Shown one piece after another: positions 8,414 to 16,870 of a DNA stretch of 56,972 nt. The stretch comes from Bacilli bacterium (lineage in GTDB: Bacteria; Bacillota_I; Bacilli_A; ML615J-28; CAG-313): contig JAFQPO010000003.1 in NCBI GenBank assembly GCA_017411715.1, positions 1 to 56,972 on the forward strand. The letters are read 5' to 3'. The stretch's first letter is position 1; each line of letters opens with the position of its first letter. Made by a program: the position numbers and the translations under genes. The notes beneath the pieces were generated by a model. It did not search any database, was not told where the DNA came from, and saw only the letters and a list, made by a program, of their open reading frames with translations.

Positions 8414-9025
8414 CTAATCTCCTTCCTTAAGTACACCAATATTCTTTATTATATACTCAGCACCACTGACTATTGTCATAATAGCTGTTGCGTAAACAAC
8501 TACCATTGTTAAAATCTCAAAGAAATTAAGACCACCATAATAAATTGGTGTATGTGGGCCAATAACAAGTAATAATATTACCATTGCGAATTGTAAATTT
8601 GTTTTTATTTTACCAAGCCAACCTGCCGCGATTACAATATTACGACTAGCAGCTACAACTCTAAAGCCAGTGACAATAAATTCTCTGGCTAAAATTATTG
8701 TCACAACCCAGCCTTCTAACAAACTTTTTTGTTCAACTAATACAACCATTAACGCAAGAACTAAAAGTTTATCCGCAAGTGGGTCGGCAAATTTTCCAAA
8801 GTTTGTAACTAAGTTCATTTTTCTTGCAAGATAACCATCTAAGAAATCACTAAAAACACCTATTACAAAAATAATAAGCATAATTAAATTACCAAGACTA
8901 AAATAACCTAGTTCTGCCCATAAAGGAGTAGACAACTCCTCTACATATAATGTTGCGATACCTATGCCAATTAGAATAGGAATCAAAATAACTCTAAATA
9001 ATGTAATTTTATTAGGTAAATTCAT
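8414..9025 (-). CDS. pgsA: CDP-diacylglycerol-glycerol-3-phosphate 3-phosphatidyltransferase (PgsA)
   Basis: 203 residues with the CDP-alcohol phosphotransferase motif DGxxARx8GxxxDxxxD in the second membrane region and about five or six membrane helices. It makes phosphatidylglycerol phosphate, the first step to phosphatidylglycerol and cardiolipin. The ATG at 9025 is preferred over the one at 9037: GGTGAT lies just before it and [12 protein letters not shown] is the family's normal N-terminus. An extended -10 box (TGTTATAAT) lies at 9042-9050. It overlaps the recA ribosome site, so the two are a tight unit. Confidence 0.92.
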   Translation of the reverse strand: MNLPNKITLFRVILIPILIGIGIATLYVEELSTPLWAELGYFSLGNLIMLIIFVIGVFSDFLDGYLARKMNLVTNFGKFADPLADKLLVLALMVVLVEQKSLLEGWVVTIILAREFIVTGFRVVAASRNIVIAAGWLGKIKTNLQFAMVILLLVIGPHTPIYYGGLNFFEILTMVVVYATAIMTIVSGAEYIIKNIGVLKEGD

Positions 9026-9177
9026 TTTTATCACCATACATATTATAACATATTTTTCACCAAAAATCTACTGAATTAGTCTATATCTTTTTACTTTCTA
9101 TTACTTTAATTATATCACTATTTTACTTATTTGTATATATTTTCTTTGGTTGAAAAAACAACTAAAAAGAAAAAAAA

Positions 9178-9201
9178 GAAAATGCTAAATTATGCATTTT
9201 C
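9178..9201 (-). terminator. Terminator of the alcohol dehydrogenase gene
   Basis: An 8-bp stem GAAAATGC/GCATTTTC with an 8-base loop, followed on the minus strand by an eight-base T run. The stop codon of the gene lies in the loop, so the last codons form one arm. Confidence 0.85.
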
Positions 9202-10389
9202 TTTCACTTTTTCAAAAATATCTATTAATTCACTATCTTCTAAATATCTTGGCACTGGATATAGTGGCCAAGTTTCTTTTTGTATATGTTTTATTAGTTC
9301 TTGATAGTCTTTAGAATCTATTTTGGTAAAACCAATTGACTTTTTAACTTTTAAGCTTAATGATTTAATTTTAGAATAAAACAATGATAGTTTTTCTTCA
9401 TTTGGTAGATTTGATTCATCTAATTTATCAACTAGTTTCAACATTTTGTTTTTAATTTTTTCTTTATATTTTTCTAAAACTAGTGGTAAAAGAACTGCAT
9501 TTGCCTCACCATGAGGAATATTATAATATGCGCCAAGCGCATGAGCAATTGAGTGAACATATCCAACATATCCTCTTGTAAAAGCAGCACCTGCTAAATA
9601 TGAGGCTTTTTGCATCTGCAACCTTTTTTCTACATCCTGAGTATTAGCAAGAAGACTTTCTAAACTATTTAAAATTAATGATATCGCTTCAATACTATCT
9701 TGATATGTTGTTTTTGTATTACTATTTCCAATATAACACTCTATCGCATGAGTTAAAGCATCCATACCAGTTGTTAATGTTAAAGATACTGGTAAACTAA
9801 TTGTAAACATCGGATCAAGTACCGCAACATTAGGTACAAGTTTTGGACTATTTACCGCATATTTACTATGACCATCTTTAACTACAGCCGCAACAGTACA
9901 TTCACTACCACTACCAGAAGTTGTAGGAATTGTAATTGTAAAAGGTATTTGTTTTCTTACTTTTAATACACCTTTCATTTTAGAAATTGATTTATTCGGA
10001 TTAGTAACTCTAGCACCAACTAGTTTAGCAGTATCTATAATAGACCCACCACCAACAGCAATAATTGAATCACAATTACTTTCTTTATAAATACTAACAA
10101 TATCTTCTATCATTAATACGTTTGGTTCTGATTTAACATCGATATTTTTAATGTATTTAATATTATTTTGGTCAAGACTGTCAAGTGTATGTTTCATTAA
10201 ACCAATTTGATCAATAAAAGGATCTACTATTATTAAAGGTCTTTGAAGTTTGTTTTCTTTAATGACATTAACAATTTCTAAACTTGAGTTAGTTCCTTCT
10301 ATCACAAAAGGTTTAGGCCATTTAATGAAATAGCAAGCCACTTTCATAATTTTTTGATAAATTCTTGAAAATAATTTAATCTTTGCCAT
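9190..10389 (-). CDS. Iron-containing alcohol dehydrogenase
   Basis: 399 residues of the group III (Fe-dependent) alcohol dehydrogenase family, which interconverts alcohols and aldehydes with NAD(P)H. The nucleotide-binding GGGSIIDTAK motif and the metal-binding histidines in MDALTHAIECY and VHSIAHALG...PHGEANA are all present. It has its own promoter (10415-10444) and terminator and is therefore monocistronic. The substrate cannot be read from sequence; fermentative reduction of short aldehydes or a diol is likely. The N-terminus (about 25 residues before the fold) is rather basic and hydrophobic, but no clear signal peptide is seen. Confidence 0.9.
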   Translation of the reverse strand: MAKIKLFSRIYQKIMKVACYFIKWPKPFVIEGTNSSLEIVNVIKENKLQRPLIIVDPFIDQIGLMKHTLDSLDQNNIKYIKNIDVKSEPNVLMIEDIVSIYKESNCDSIIAVGGGSIIDTAKLVGARVTNPNKSISKMKGVLKVRKQIPFTITIPTTSGSGSECTVAAVVKDGHSKYAVNSPKLVPNVAVLDPMFTISLPVSLTLTTGMDALTHAIECYIGNSNTKTTYQDSIEAISLILNSLESLLANTQDVEKRLQMQKASYLAGAAFTRGYVGYVHSIAHALGAYYNIPHGEANAVLLPLVLEKYKEKIKNKMLKLVDKLDESNLPNEEKLSLFYSKIKSLSLKVKKSIGFTKIDSKDYQELIKHIQKETWPLYPVPRYLEDSELIDIFEKVKENA

Positions 10390-10414
10390 AATTTATATTC
10401 CTTTCACAACAAAG

Positions 10415-10444
10415 ATTATACCATATTTTAATTAATAATGTTAA
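10415..10444 (-). promoter_or_regulatory. Promoter of the alcohol dehydrogenase gene
   Basis: Minus strand TTAACA, 18-base spacer, TATAAT in the extended form TATGGTATAAT. Confidence 0.75.
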
Positions 10445-10447
10445 ACA

Positions 10448-10693
10448 TTAAATCATTGATTTTAATTTATCAAATAAACTATATATTTTACTTTCTACAC
10501 TTTTCGCAATCTTAGTTGTTTTATTAGACTTTGGTAGTAAATCAAGATTATGATATTCTTCAGTTTCAATACTATTTTCAAACTTTTCTTTTTCTATTTC
10601 AAAATAATAATTAATACCATGACTTGGAATATTAGATACAATCATTCCCATAACAAAAACAAACAGTAATAAAAACCAATAAATTTTTTTCAC
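10448..10693 (-). CDS. Small membrane-anchored protein, YqxA/DUF3679-like by position
   Basis: 81 residues. One N-terminal hydrophobic helix (residues 4-20) ending in GMIVSN is followed by an acidic linker and a C-terminal amphipathic helix (AKSVESKIYSLFDKLKSMI). In Bacillus the gene cluster reads gpr-spoIIP-yqxA, and YqxA (DUF3679) is a small protein with one N-terminal helix and a GMxxAN-type motif. The present gene lies 2 bases after gpr on the same strand. YqxA identity rests on position and shape rather than on clear similarity. spoIIP, which should lie between, is missing. Confidence 0.55.
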   Translation of the reverse strand: MKKIYWFLLLFVFVMGMIVSNIPSHGINYYFEIEKEKFENSIETEEYHNLDLLPKSNKTTKIAKSVESKIYSLFDKLKSMI

Positions 10694-10695
10694 TA

Positions 10696-11661
10696 TTATT
10701 CACCTAATGCTTGATGCAATGCTAAATCAATTGAAGCAGCAATTATCTTTGCCAAAGCTTCTATATCAGCATCTACTTCTTTTGGAGTAACCATCATATT
10801 ATAACCATTATCAGCCAAAATCTCATACATCAAAGACTTCTTTTCATTACTATCTAAAACACCAACTTCACCTAAAAAATGTCTAGTTGTATCAAGTTCT
10901 TCATCTTTTACTTGCTTTTCAAAGTATTCGCACATACAATCAATAATATCTGATGTAATTGTTGCCGCATCAACAACTGTAGGTACACCGATTGCGAAAG
11001 TCGGAATACCTAAAGTATCTTTACTTAATTCTTTTCTACTATTACCAACTCCCGAACCTGGATTAATCCCTGCATCAGTAACTTGAATCGTTTTATTTAC
11101 TCTTGAAATTGATGATGATGCTAAAGCATCTACTACTATAATATAATCAACATCAACATTTGAGACAACGCTTTTAATAATATCAAATGTTTCAATACCT
11201 GTATTTCCCATAACGCCAGGTGATAACGCACTAACTTCGCTATATCCTGGATTAATACTATCTAATTTAAATAAATGTCTAGTTACAATAACATTATCTA
11301 AAACATATGGCCCTAAACTATCTGGAGTCACATGAATATTACCAAGCCCTACAATCATAGCTTTTTTATTTTTCAAATGATATTTATCAATTAATTCTAG
11401 TAGAACCATTTTTAAAACTTCAATGATTTTATTATTATCAAGATGATCACATATATCAAGTTGGCCTAAATTAATTGTATAATAAGTACCCGGTTTTTTG
11501 TTTATTTCTTTTGATAAATAATCCGATACTTTGGTCATATGGACATCAATATCAAAAAGTTTTCGATGGCTGTTAACAAAAATATCATTATCTTTTTTTA
11601 TCCTAATCGTATCTTCATAAGCCAAGTCAGTTCTAAAATTTACATTATCATTCATTTTCAT
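10696..11661 (-). CDS. gpr: Spore germination protease GPR
   Basis: 321 residues. GPR is an A25-family aspartic protease that degrades the small acid-soluble proteins when spores germinate. The conserved catalytic aspartates are seen as D114 (TPDSLGP) and D178 (VVDALASS), matching D127 and D193 of the Bacillus enzyme. The N-terminal RTDLAYED segment is the family's propeptide/processing region, but only about 12 residues precede it. The start is the ATG at 11661, after GAGGTGATAATT; the longer frame adds 21 residues with no ribosome site. No sigma-G promoter could be read with confidence. It is co-transcribed with the YqxA-like gene and divergent from rpsT. Confidence 0.93.
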   Translation of the reverse strand: MKMNDNVNFRTDLAYEDTIRIKKDNDIFVNSHRKLFDIDVHMTKVSDYLSKEINKKPGTYYTINLGQLDICDHLDNNKIIEVLKMVLLELIDKYHLKNKKAMIVGLGNIHVTPDSLGPYVLDNVIVTRHLFKLDSINPGYSEVSALSPGVMGNTGIETFDIIKSVVSNVDVDYIIVVDALASSSISRVNKTIQVTDAGINPGSGVGNSRKELSKDTLGIPTFAIGVPTVVDAATITSDIIDCMCEYFEKQVKDEELDTTRHFLGEVGVLDSNEKKSLMYEILADNGYNMMVTPKEVDADIEALAKIIAASIDLALHQALGE

Positions 11662-11724
11662 AATTATCACCTCATGTATATTGTGTTCCTTTTTTATTTT
11701 TTTAATACATAATTTGTTAATCAC

Positions 11725-11753
11725 TTGAAATATAGTAAATTTTATGATATAAT
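11725..11753 (+). promoter_or_regulatory. rpsT promoter
   Basis: TTGAAA, 17-base spacer, TATAAT in the extended form TATGATATAAT, 30 bases before the rpsT start. Confidence 0.85.
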
Positions 11754-11783
11754 AAGTACGTTAATCTTCGGAGGTGAAATATT

Positions 11784-12047
11784 ATGGCAAATATCAAACA
11801 ACAAATGAAACGTGATATCACTAATGACAAGAAGAGATTATTAAACGCTTCTTTTAATTCATCCCTAAAAACTGCAGTAAAAGCATTCCACACTGCTGTT
11901 CTTGCAGGTGATAAAGTTAAGGCTCAAGAAGCATATAATTTTGCTTGCAAAAAACTTGATAAGGCAGTAAGTAAAGGAATTCATCATAAAAACTATGCTA
12001 GCCGTCAAAAATCACGTTTAGCTAGTGCTTTAAATCAAATGAAATAA
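11784..12047 (+). CDS. rpsT: 30S ribosomal protein S20
   Basis: 87 residues, lysine-rich and almost wholly helical, opening with MANIKQQMKRDITNDKKRLLN as in S20, and ending in the conserved IHHKNYASRQKSRLAS helix. It binds 16S rRNA during early 30S assembly. The ATG follows GGAGGTGAAATATT. It is a single-gene unit placed between holA and gpr in opposite direction, as in Bacillus. Confidence 0.96.
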   Translation: MANIKQQMKRDITNDKKRLLNASFNSSLKTAVKAFHTAVLAGDKVKAQEAYNFACKKLDKAVSKGIHHKNYASRQKSRLASALNQMK

Positions 12048-12072
12048 AAGGAATCAAAAATTTGATTCCTTT
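12047..12072. terminator. Bidirectional terminator between rpsT and holA
   Basis: Perfect 12-bp arms (AAAGGAATCAAA/TTTGATTCCTTT) with a 2-base nominal loop, starting at the rpsT stop codon and followed by a T run. It also lies 5 bases after the holA stop on the other strand. Confidence 0.88.
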
Positions 12073-12076
12073 TTTT

Positions 12077-13045
12077 CTATATATTTTCTAATATTAACAG
12101 TTCCATTGCAAGTTGAGGATTTACTTTGCCTGTTTTAATATTATAATCAAGTTCTGCTAAAGATACCACATATTTTTCTAAGACTTCTAGTTTAAATGAT
12201 TTGGCGTCTTTTACTAAATAATAAGCTCGACCATTTGAATATCCAAATGTTGTTGCGATATCACTTTGATTAAAACCTGATTTCAACATTTTTGCTACTG
12301 TTAACAAGTCTTTAAATGTTTTCCCTACAAGTGACATAATACCAACAATATCTTGCGTGTTTTGACTCATATCGTGATAGATTCTTAATGCTTCAGATTT
12401 GTTTTTCGCAACCAATGCTTTAATCAACGTGTAAACATCACTTTCTAAATCGCGTGGAACAAGCATTTCTATCTCTTTAGTGCTAATCTTACCACCAGCA
12501 CCAACATAGTCTGATAATTTCATAATTTCATTTTCCATACGCACTAAATTCTTATTAACATATTCCATTAACATAACTAGTGCATCTTCTTTAATCTCTA
12601 CTTTTTCTTTCGCGAAGCTTCTAATAATCCAAGCCTTATATTCCACATCATCTAATTCTTGTGTATCAATAATATAAGCCTTCTTTTGTAGAATTCTATA
12701 AGCTTCATTATCTTTTGATAATTTATGTCCAACCGCATCAATGATCAAAACTGTTGTATCAGTTGGTTTTTTTATATAATCAACAAACATTTTAACATCA
12801 TGTTTAATTGATGTTTTTTGTGTTGTTAAAAATAGAGGGTTTTTAACGATGATAACCTTTTGTTCAGCTAGAAAAGGAATTGTCATACAATCAGCAATAA
12901 TTTCTTGAATTGATGTTAATTCTGCGTCATATTTAGTGACACTAGTTTCTTCTGGATCAAAATTAGATAATAAACGATCTAATTTATTACGTTTTCTGAC
13001 TTCTTCTGTTCCGGTAAATAAATAAACTTCCTCAATGTTAGCCAT
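12077..13045 (-). CDS. holA: DNA polymerase III subunit delta (HolA)
   Basis: 322 residues, the family's usual length, with the clamp-loader delta pattern: an N-terminal AAA+-like domain without a working P-loop (YLFTGTEEVRKRNK, FLAEQKVIIVKNP), the middle lid helices and a C-terminal collar (NPQLAMELLILEN). It opens the beta clamp in the clamp loader. It begins after a CTCC-type site (AAGGAGGG on the coding strand) and has a TGATATAAT box at 13069-13077. Upstream comEC and downstream rpsT give the Bacillus comE-holA-rpsT order. Confidence 0.93.
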   Translation of the reverse strand: MANIEEVYLFTGTEEVRKRNKLDRLLSNFDPEETSVTKYDAELTSIQEIIADCMTIPFLAEQKVIIVKNPLFLTTQKTSIKHDVKMFVDYIKKPTDTTVLIIDAVGHKLSKDNEAYRILQKKAYIIDTQELDDVEYKAWIIRSFAKEKVEIKEDALVMLMEYVNKNLVRMENEIMKLSDYVGAGGKISTKEIEMLVPRDLESDVYTLIKALVAKNKSEALRIYHDMSQNTQDIVGIMSLVGKTFKDLLTVAKMLKSGFNQSDIATTFGYSNGRAYYLVKDAKSFKLEVLEKYVVSLAELDYNIKTGKVNPQLAMELLILENI

Positions 13046-13111
13046 TTGTATCCCTCCTTATTGTCATTATTATATCACAATTAGCTATTTTTTTTAAGCA
13101 AAAAGCAATAA

Positions 13112-15310
13112 CTAAAATTTTAATGTAAATGTCTTAAGTTCTTTAGTTAAATAAATTTTTACTTTTTTGTTCTTTAATTTTTCAATCGTTATCTGATTGG
13201 GAAAACCCCAAATATTTTTATAGCCATGCATAATAACAGCTTCTTTAAAATCAACCGCATTTAATAAATGAGTAGTAGTTGATGTAAGTGAACCATGATG
13301 AGCTATTTTTACTAAATCACATTTTATATTATGGTTATTATAAACTAATTCGCTTTCGCCAGCTTTTTCAATATCTCCTAAAAAAAGACATTTTTTATTT
13401 TCAATTTTTAACATCAAAACCAAACTATTATCATTTTTGTCTAACATATCTTTTTTAGGGTGCAAGACATCAATTATAACATCCTTTTCTTTAATTCTAT
13501 CACCAGCTTTTAAGTAAAGAATGTTTGTTTTTTTTAGATTTAATCTGATTTTATCGTATTTATTAAAACAAACATTTTTAACTTTTATTTTTGAACAAAT
13601 ATATTCAAGTTCTCCAATATGATCAGAATCACTATGAGTGATAAAAATATAATCTAGTTTTTTTATTCCTTCATTTATTAAGTATTTTGTTACATCATGA
13701 TACGAATCTTTCTCACCTGTATCTATTAAAATATTGCACCTTTTATATTTAGTTGATATTAGTGTTGATTCACCTAGTTGTAGGTCAAAAAAAGTTAATT
13801 GATTTTTTAAATTAAATGTAGGTTTAATAAACCAGATACAAAAAAAGATAATTAAATAAATTAAGTTTAAAATTCTTCTTTTGTTTTTGGATTTAGTTTC
13901 CAAAACAGAAAAACACAAAACCAATATTACATAATATATTAAAATCATCACTATTGGTATTTTGGGAACATTAAACGTACAAAATGTAATGCTAGAAAAG
14001 AAATTCGATAGTTTGTTAAAATTTAAAATTATATATTCATATATATTACCTAAAGGATATATCATAAAAACTATAAAAGATAAAGGCATAATTATAAATG
14101 TAACAATTGGAATGTATAATAAATTAAATAGAACACTTAAAACATTTATTTCGTTCATTAAAACACTCACAATCGGTAATGAAATTAGAAATGAAAATAA
14201 ACATGTTTTTAATGAAGAAAGAATATAGTTTTTAACTTTACTTTGATTTTTTATTTTTAATAATTTAGTTGAGGCTAATATTAATGAACCAGATAATAAA
14301 TAAGATAAAATAAAGCCATAGTCAAAAGCAATTTTTGGATTAATTAAAAGTACACATAATATATTAAAACAAAATAAATCAAGGGTTGTAAAAGAAAAGA
14401 AAAACTTTTTATTAATCATTTTTAACAAAGCTGATAAAAACACCCTAATTAATGATATCATAAATCCACAAATGACTACATATAATCCAAGTCCTATTAA
14501 TACTATAATATCATGATACTTAGAAGGTATTTTAATAATTTTTAATACAAAAGCAAGCACTGCCGCAATAATACTTGCGTGTAACCCTGATATAACAAAT
14601 AAATGACTAACACCTAATTTCTTAAAACTATCTAATTCTAAATCTTCACCATTTCCTATTACTAAGGTTTTGATATATCCTTTGGTTGTCTTTTTAAAAT
14701 GGTTATCAATATAATCATTTAACAATTGATTTAAAAACATGACCGTAATCCTATAATCAATATACTTTATTTGATATATATCAATAGTTCCTTTGATACC
14801 TTTATTTTCTAAATAAGCTTGATAATTAAATGAATACTTATTATGTACTGTATCATTTTCAAGTAGTTTCCCACTTATTAAAAAACGTTCTCCAACTTTA
14901 TAACTATCTTTTGTGTATATATAATATTTGTAATATTTTGTTTTTACTAAATATCTATATTGGTCATTAATACTTTTTTTATCTATTATTTTAACAAGTG
15001 TGTTAGATAATTCATCAGTATATAAATGATAGTATATTTTTCTAGTTCCATAGTTTAATATTATTAAACTAATAATGATTAAACTACTAATAAAAATAAT
15101 TTTATTTCTTTGATGATAATATCCTAACAAAACTATAATAATAATTGAAATTAAGATAACATTATACCAACTTTTATTTTGAATCCCACTTATTACAAGT
15201 AGCATCAATAAAGATGGCAATATCAGCAAAAAACAGTGGTTTTTTAAGGTTTTAAATAGTAATGTATGGTTTAAGCTGATTATAGAGGCTTTCACCGATT
15301 CCACTAACAT
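13112..15310 (-). CDS. comEC: Competence protein ComEC/Rec2 (DNA uptake channel)
   Basis: About 732 residues with three parts: N-terminal membrane helices and an OB-like soluble domain (about residues 50-180), a central Competence domain with some ten membrane helices (starting LVIGNGEDLELDSFKKLGVSH), and a C-terminal metallo-beta-lactamase domain with THSDSDHIG near residue 557, LGDIE and KIAHHGS. It forms the inner membrane channel for transforming DNA, and the C-terminal domain is thought to act as nuclease. The start is uncertain: ATG 15310 is used, which overlaps comEA by 59 bases; the longest frame starts with TTG at 15361, and later TTG or ATG codons before the first helix are possible. 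Confidence 0.9.
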   Translation of the reverse strand: MLVESVKASIISLNHTLLFKTLKNHCFLLILPSLLMLLVISGIQNKSWYNVILISIIIIVLLGYYHQRNKIIFISSLIIISLIILNYGTRKIYYHLYTDELSNTLVKIIDKKSINDQYRYLVKTKYYKYYIYTKDSYKVGERFLISGKLLENDTVHNKYSFNYQAYLENKGIKGTIDIYQIKYIDYRITVMFLNQLLNDYIDNHFKKTTKGYIKTLVIGNGEDLELDSFKKLGVSHLFVISGLHASIIAAVLAFVLKIIKIPSKYHDIIVLIGLGLYVVICGFMISLIRVFLSALLKMINKKFFFSFTTLDLFCFNILCVLLINPKIAFDYGFILSYLLSGSLILASTKLLKIKNQSKVKNYILSSLKTCLFSFLISLPIVSVLMNEINVLSVLFNLLYIPIVTFIIMPLSFIVFMIYPLGNIYEYIILNFNKLSNFFSSITFCTFNVPKIPIVMILIYYVILVLCFSVLETKSKNKRRILNLIYLIIFFCIWFIKPTFNLKNQLTFFDLQLGESTLISTKYKRCNILIDTGEKDSYHDVTKYLINEGIKKLDYIFITHSDSDHIGELEYICSKIKVKNVCFNKYDKIRLNLKKTNILYLKAGDRIKEKDVIIDVLHPKKDMLDKNDNSLVLMLKIENKKCLFLGDIEKAGESELVYNNHNIKCDLVKIAHHGSLTSTTTHLLNAVDFKEAVIMHGYKNIWGFPNQITIEKLKNKKVKIYLTKELKTFTLKF

Positions 15311-15737
15311 TCTTAAGCTCTTCAATGTTTTTAAACCTTCCAACTTTATTTCGGTATTCAATTATAGTGTTTGCTTTAGATGATCCAATCCCTGGCAATG
15401 CCATTAACTCCTGAATACTAGCTGTATTAATATTAATTAATGAACTTGTCTCAGGGCAAGTTAGTGATAATATCCTAATAACCGTTGATGATTCTATAAC
15501 ATCAACCGCATTATATGACCCTACATCCGCATCACTTCTAAGACCGCCTGCTAACTCTATTATTTCATATAAATAAATTCCTTTTGAAACTTCATATATT
15601 CCCGGATTGTTAATAGCCCCTTGAATATCAATAATAATCTTTTCGTATTGTTCAGGATTATTAATTTCTTCTTCTAATATTACTTCATCACCACATCCAC
15701 ATAATAAAAACAACATCAAAAACAAAAACTTTTTCAT
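15252..15737 (-). CDS. comEA: Competence protein ComEA (DNA receptor)
   Basis: 161 residues. A short hydrophobic N-terminus ending in LLCGCG (possible lipoprotein cysteine) is followed by an SLBB domain (residues about 35-85, IDIQGAINNPGIYEV) and a helix-hairpin-helix DNA-binding domain at the C-terminus (ININTASIQELMALPGIGSSKA and NVSGIGESLY). This is the ComEA layout: a membrane-held receptor that hands double-stranded DNA to ComEC. The start is the ATG at 15737 after GAGGTG; the longest frame adds six residues without a site. A CATGATATAAT box lies at 15754. comEB, present in Bacillus between comEA and comEC, is absent. Confidence 0.9.
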   Translation of the reverse strand: MKKFLFLMLFLLCGCGDEVILEEEINNPEQYEKIIIDIQGAINNPGIYEVSKGIYLYEIIELAGGLRSDADVGSYNAVDVIESSTVIRILSLTCPETSSLININTASIQELMALPGIGSSKANTIIEYRNKVGRFKNIEELKNVSGIGESLYNQLKPYITI

Positions 15738-15809
15738 ACTACACCTCAAAAACATTATATCATGAGATTATTTTTTATCAAGGTTTTCTTTTATCGAAAA
15801 AATAAAAAA

Positions 15810-15837
15810 AAGAATGCTAGAATCAACTAACATTCTT
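15810..15837 (-). terminator. Terminator of the radical SAM gene
   Basis: An imperfect 11-base stem (AAGAATGCTAG/CTAACATTCTT, one mismatch) with a 6-base loop, followed on the minus strand by TTTTTTTATTTTTT. Confidence 0.75.
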
Positions 15838-15860
15838 ATAAACATCATCTATTTTCTAAA

Positions 15861-16763
15861 TTAAATATATTTTAGATATGTTCTTAACATCTCACAAATA
15901 ATTTTAATATTTCCTCTAAATAATAAAGTGTATTCTGCCACAAAGAAATAGCCACATTTATCACAAAGTCCCTCTACTTCAATACATCTACCGCATGTAC
16001 TAATCTTGCCATCTTCGATAACTACACATTGGTGACATGGCGTTGGAAATTTATTTTCTATTATATAAGGAAATGCGCTTTTCAAATTAAAAACTGGTGC
16101 CTTTAATTTCATTGCTTCTTTAATTACTTCACAACACTTAGCTTTTTCTTCTTTTGATAAAGCAAGCATAGTAGTATCCGGATATGGAGTATGAAAATTA
16201 AAAGAAACAGCTCTAACATTTTTCATTTCTTTTGCCTTCATACAAACATCCATTATACTATTTTTATTTATTTGATTAATAGCCATATAAAAGCAGATAT
16301 TATCACTAGTTGCGTTTTCAATATTTTCCATAATTGTATCATATGTATTACCGCGAATTGTATTATGATCTTTTTTATCTCCATCTAGACTAAGTAATAT
16401 TAAATCAGCCTCAGGTAAGTCTAACTTAAAAGTTCCATTAGTAACAACATTGACAATTAAAAAACCCATTTCTTTAGCTTCAATAACTAAATCTCTAAGC
16501 GTTTTATCACCATCACGCCACAAGAATGTTTCTCCACCACAGAAGAATAAAATTCTAATCCCCATTTCATATAATGTAGTCATCTCTTTTTTGATTTTTT
16601 CATATGGGTGAATAATAGCTGTAATGTTATTAACTGAGCAATGTTTACATTTTAAATTACATTTATCAGTGATTATGACAGTACCAAGGATTGGTTTTTT
16701 CTTTCTAAAAAGAATGGTTTTAGCCCCGAATCCCGCAAAACGCATAAAGTTTTTGAATTTCAT
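15861..16763 (-). CDS. Radical SAM protein with C-terminal Cys cluster
   Basis: 300 residues. The radical SAM cluster is C35, C39 and C42 (CNLKCKHC), followed by the FFCGGETFLW (GGE) motif and the barrel. The C-terminal part carries seven further cysteines (CHQC, CGRC, CDKC), suggesting an auxiliary SPASM-like iron-sulfur or zinc site. Such proteins are seen in anaerobic Bacillota with unknown targets. The gene is monocistronic: a TATGATATAAT box lies at 16794-16804, and terminators flank both sides. There is no small precursor-peptide gene beside it, so a peptide-modification role cannot be supported from context. Confidence 0.8.
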   Translation of the reverse strand: MKFKNFMRFAGFGAKTILFRKKKPILGTVIITDKCNLKCKHCSVNNITAIIHPYEKIKKEMTTLYEMGIRILFFCGGETFLWRDGDKTLRDLVIEAKEMGFLIVNVVTNGTFKLDLPEADLILLSLDGDKKDHNTIRGNTYDTIMENIENATSDNICFYMAINQINKNSIMDVCMKAKEMKNVRAVSFNFHTPYPDTTMLALSKEEKAKCCEVIKEAMKLKAPVFNLKSAFPYIIENKFPTPCHQCVVIEDGKISTCGRCIEVEGLCDKCGYFFVAEYTLLFRGNIKIICEMLRTYLKYI

Positions 16764-16838
16764 AAAATCACCTCTTTGTAAAAATTATATCATATATTTA
16801 GTTTTATGTCTAAGAAATAATAAATTTAATAAGTAAAA

Positions 16839-16858
16839 AAGCCACCAATTGGTGGCTT
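16839..16858 (-). terminator. Terminator after the PrsA-like lipoprotein gene
   Basis: Perfect 8-bp stem AAGCCACC/GGTGGCTT with a 4-base loop. The minus strand continues TTTTTTACTT, and the plus strand TTTTGTTT, so it may work both ways. Confidence 0.88.
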
Positions 16859-16870
16859 TTGTTTACTCAA

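Noticed and set aside
10696..11783. Sigma-G promoter before gpr
   Set aside because: Only loose matches were found, and the best one would place the transcript start inside the ribosome site.
15861..16763. RiPP cluster around the radical SAM protein
   Set aside because: No short precursor-like frame, transporter or protease lies beside it, and terminators isolate it on both sides.
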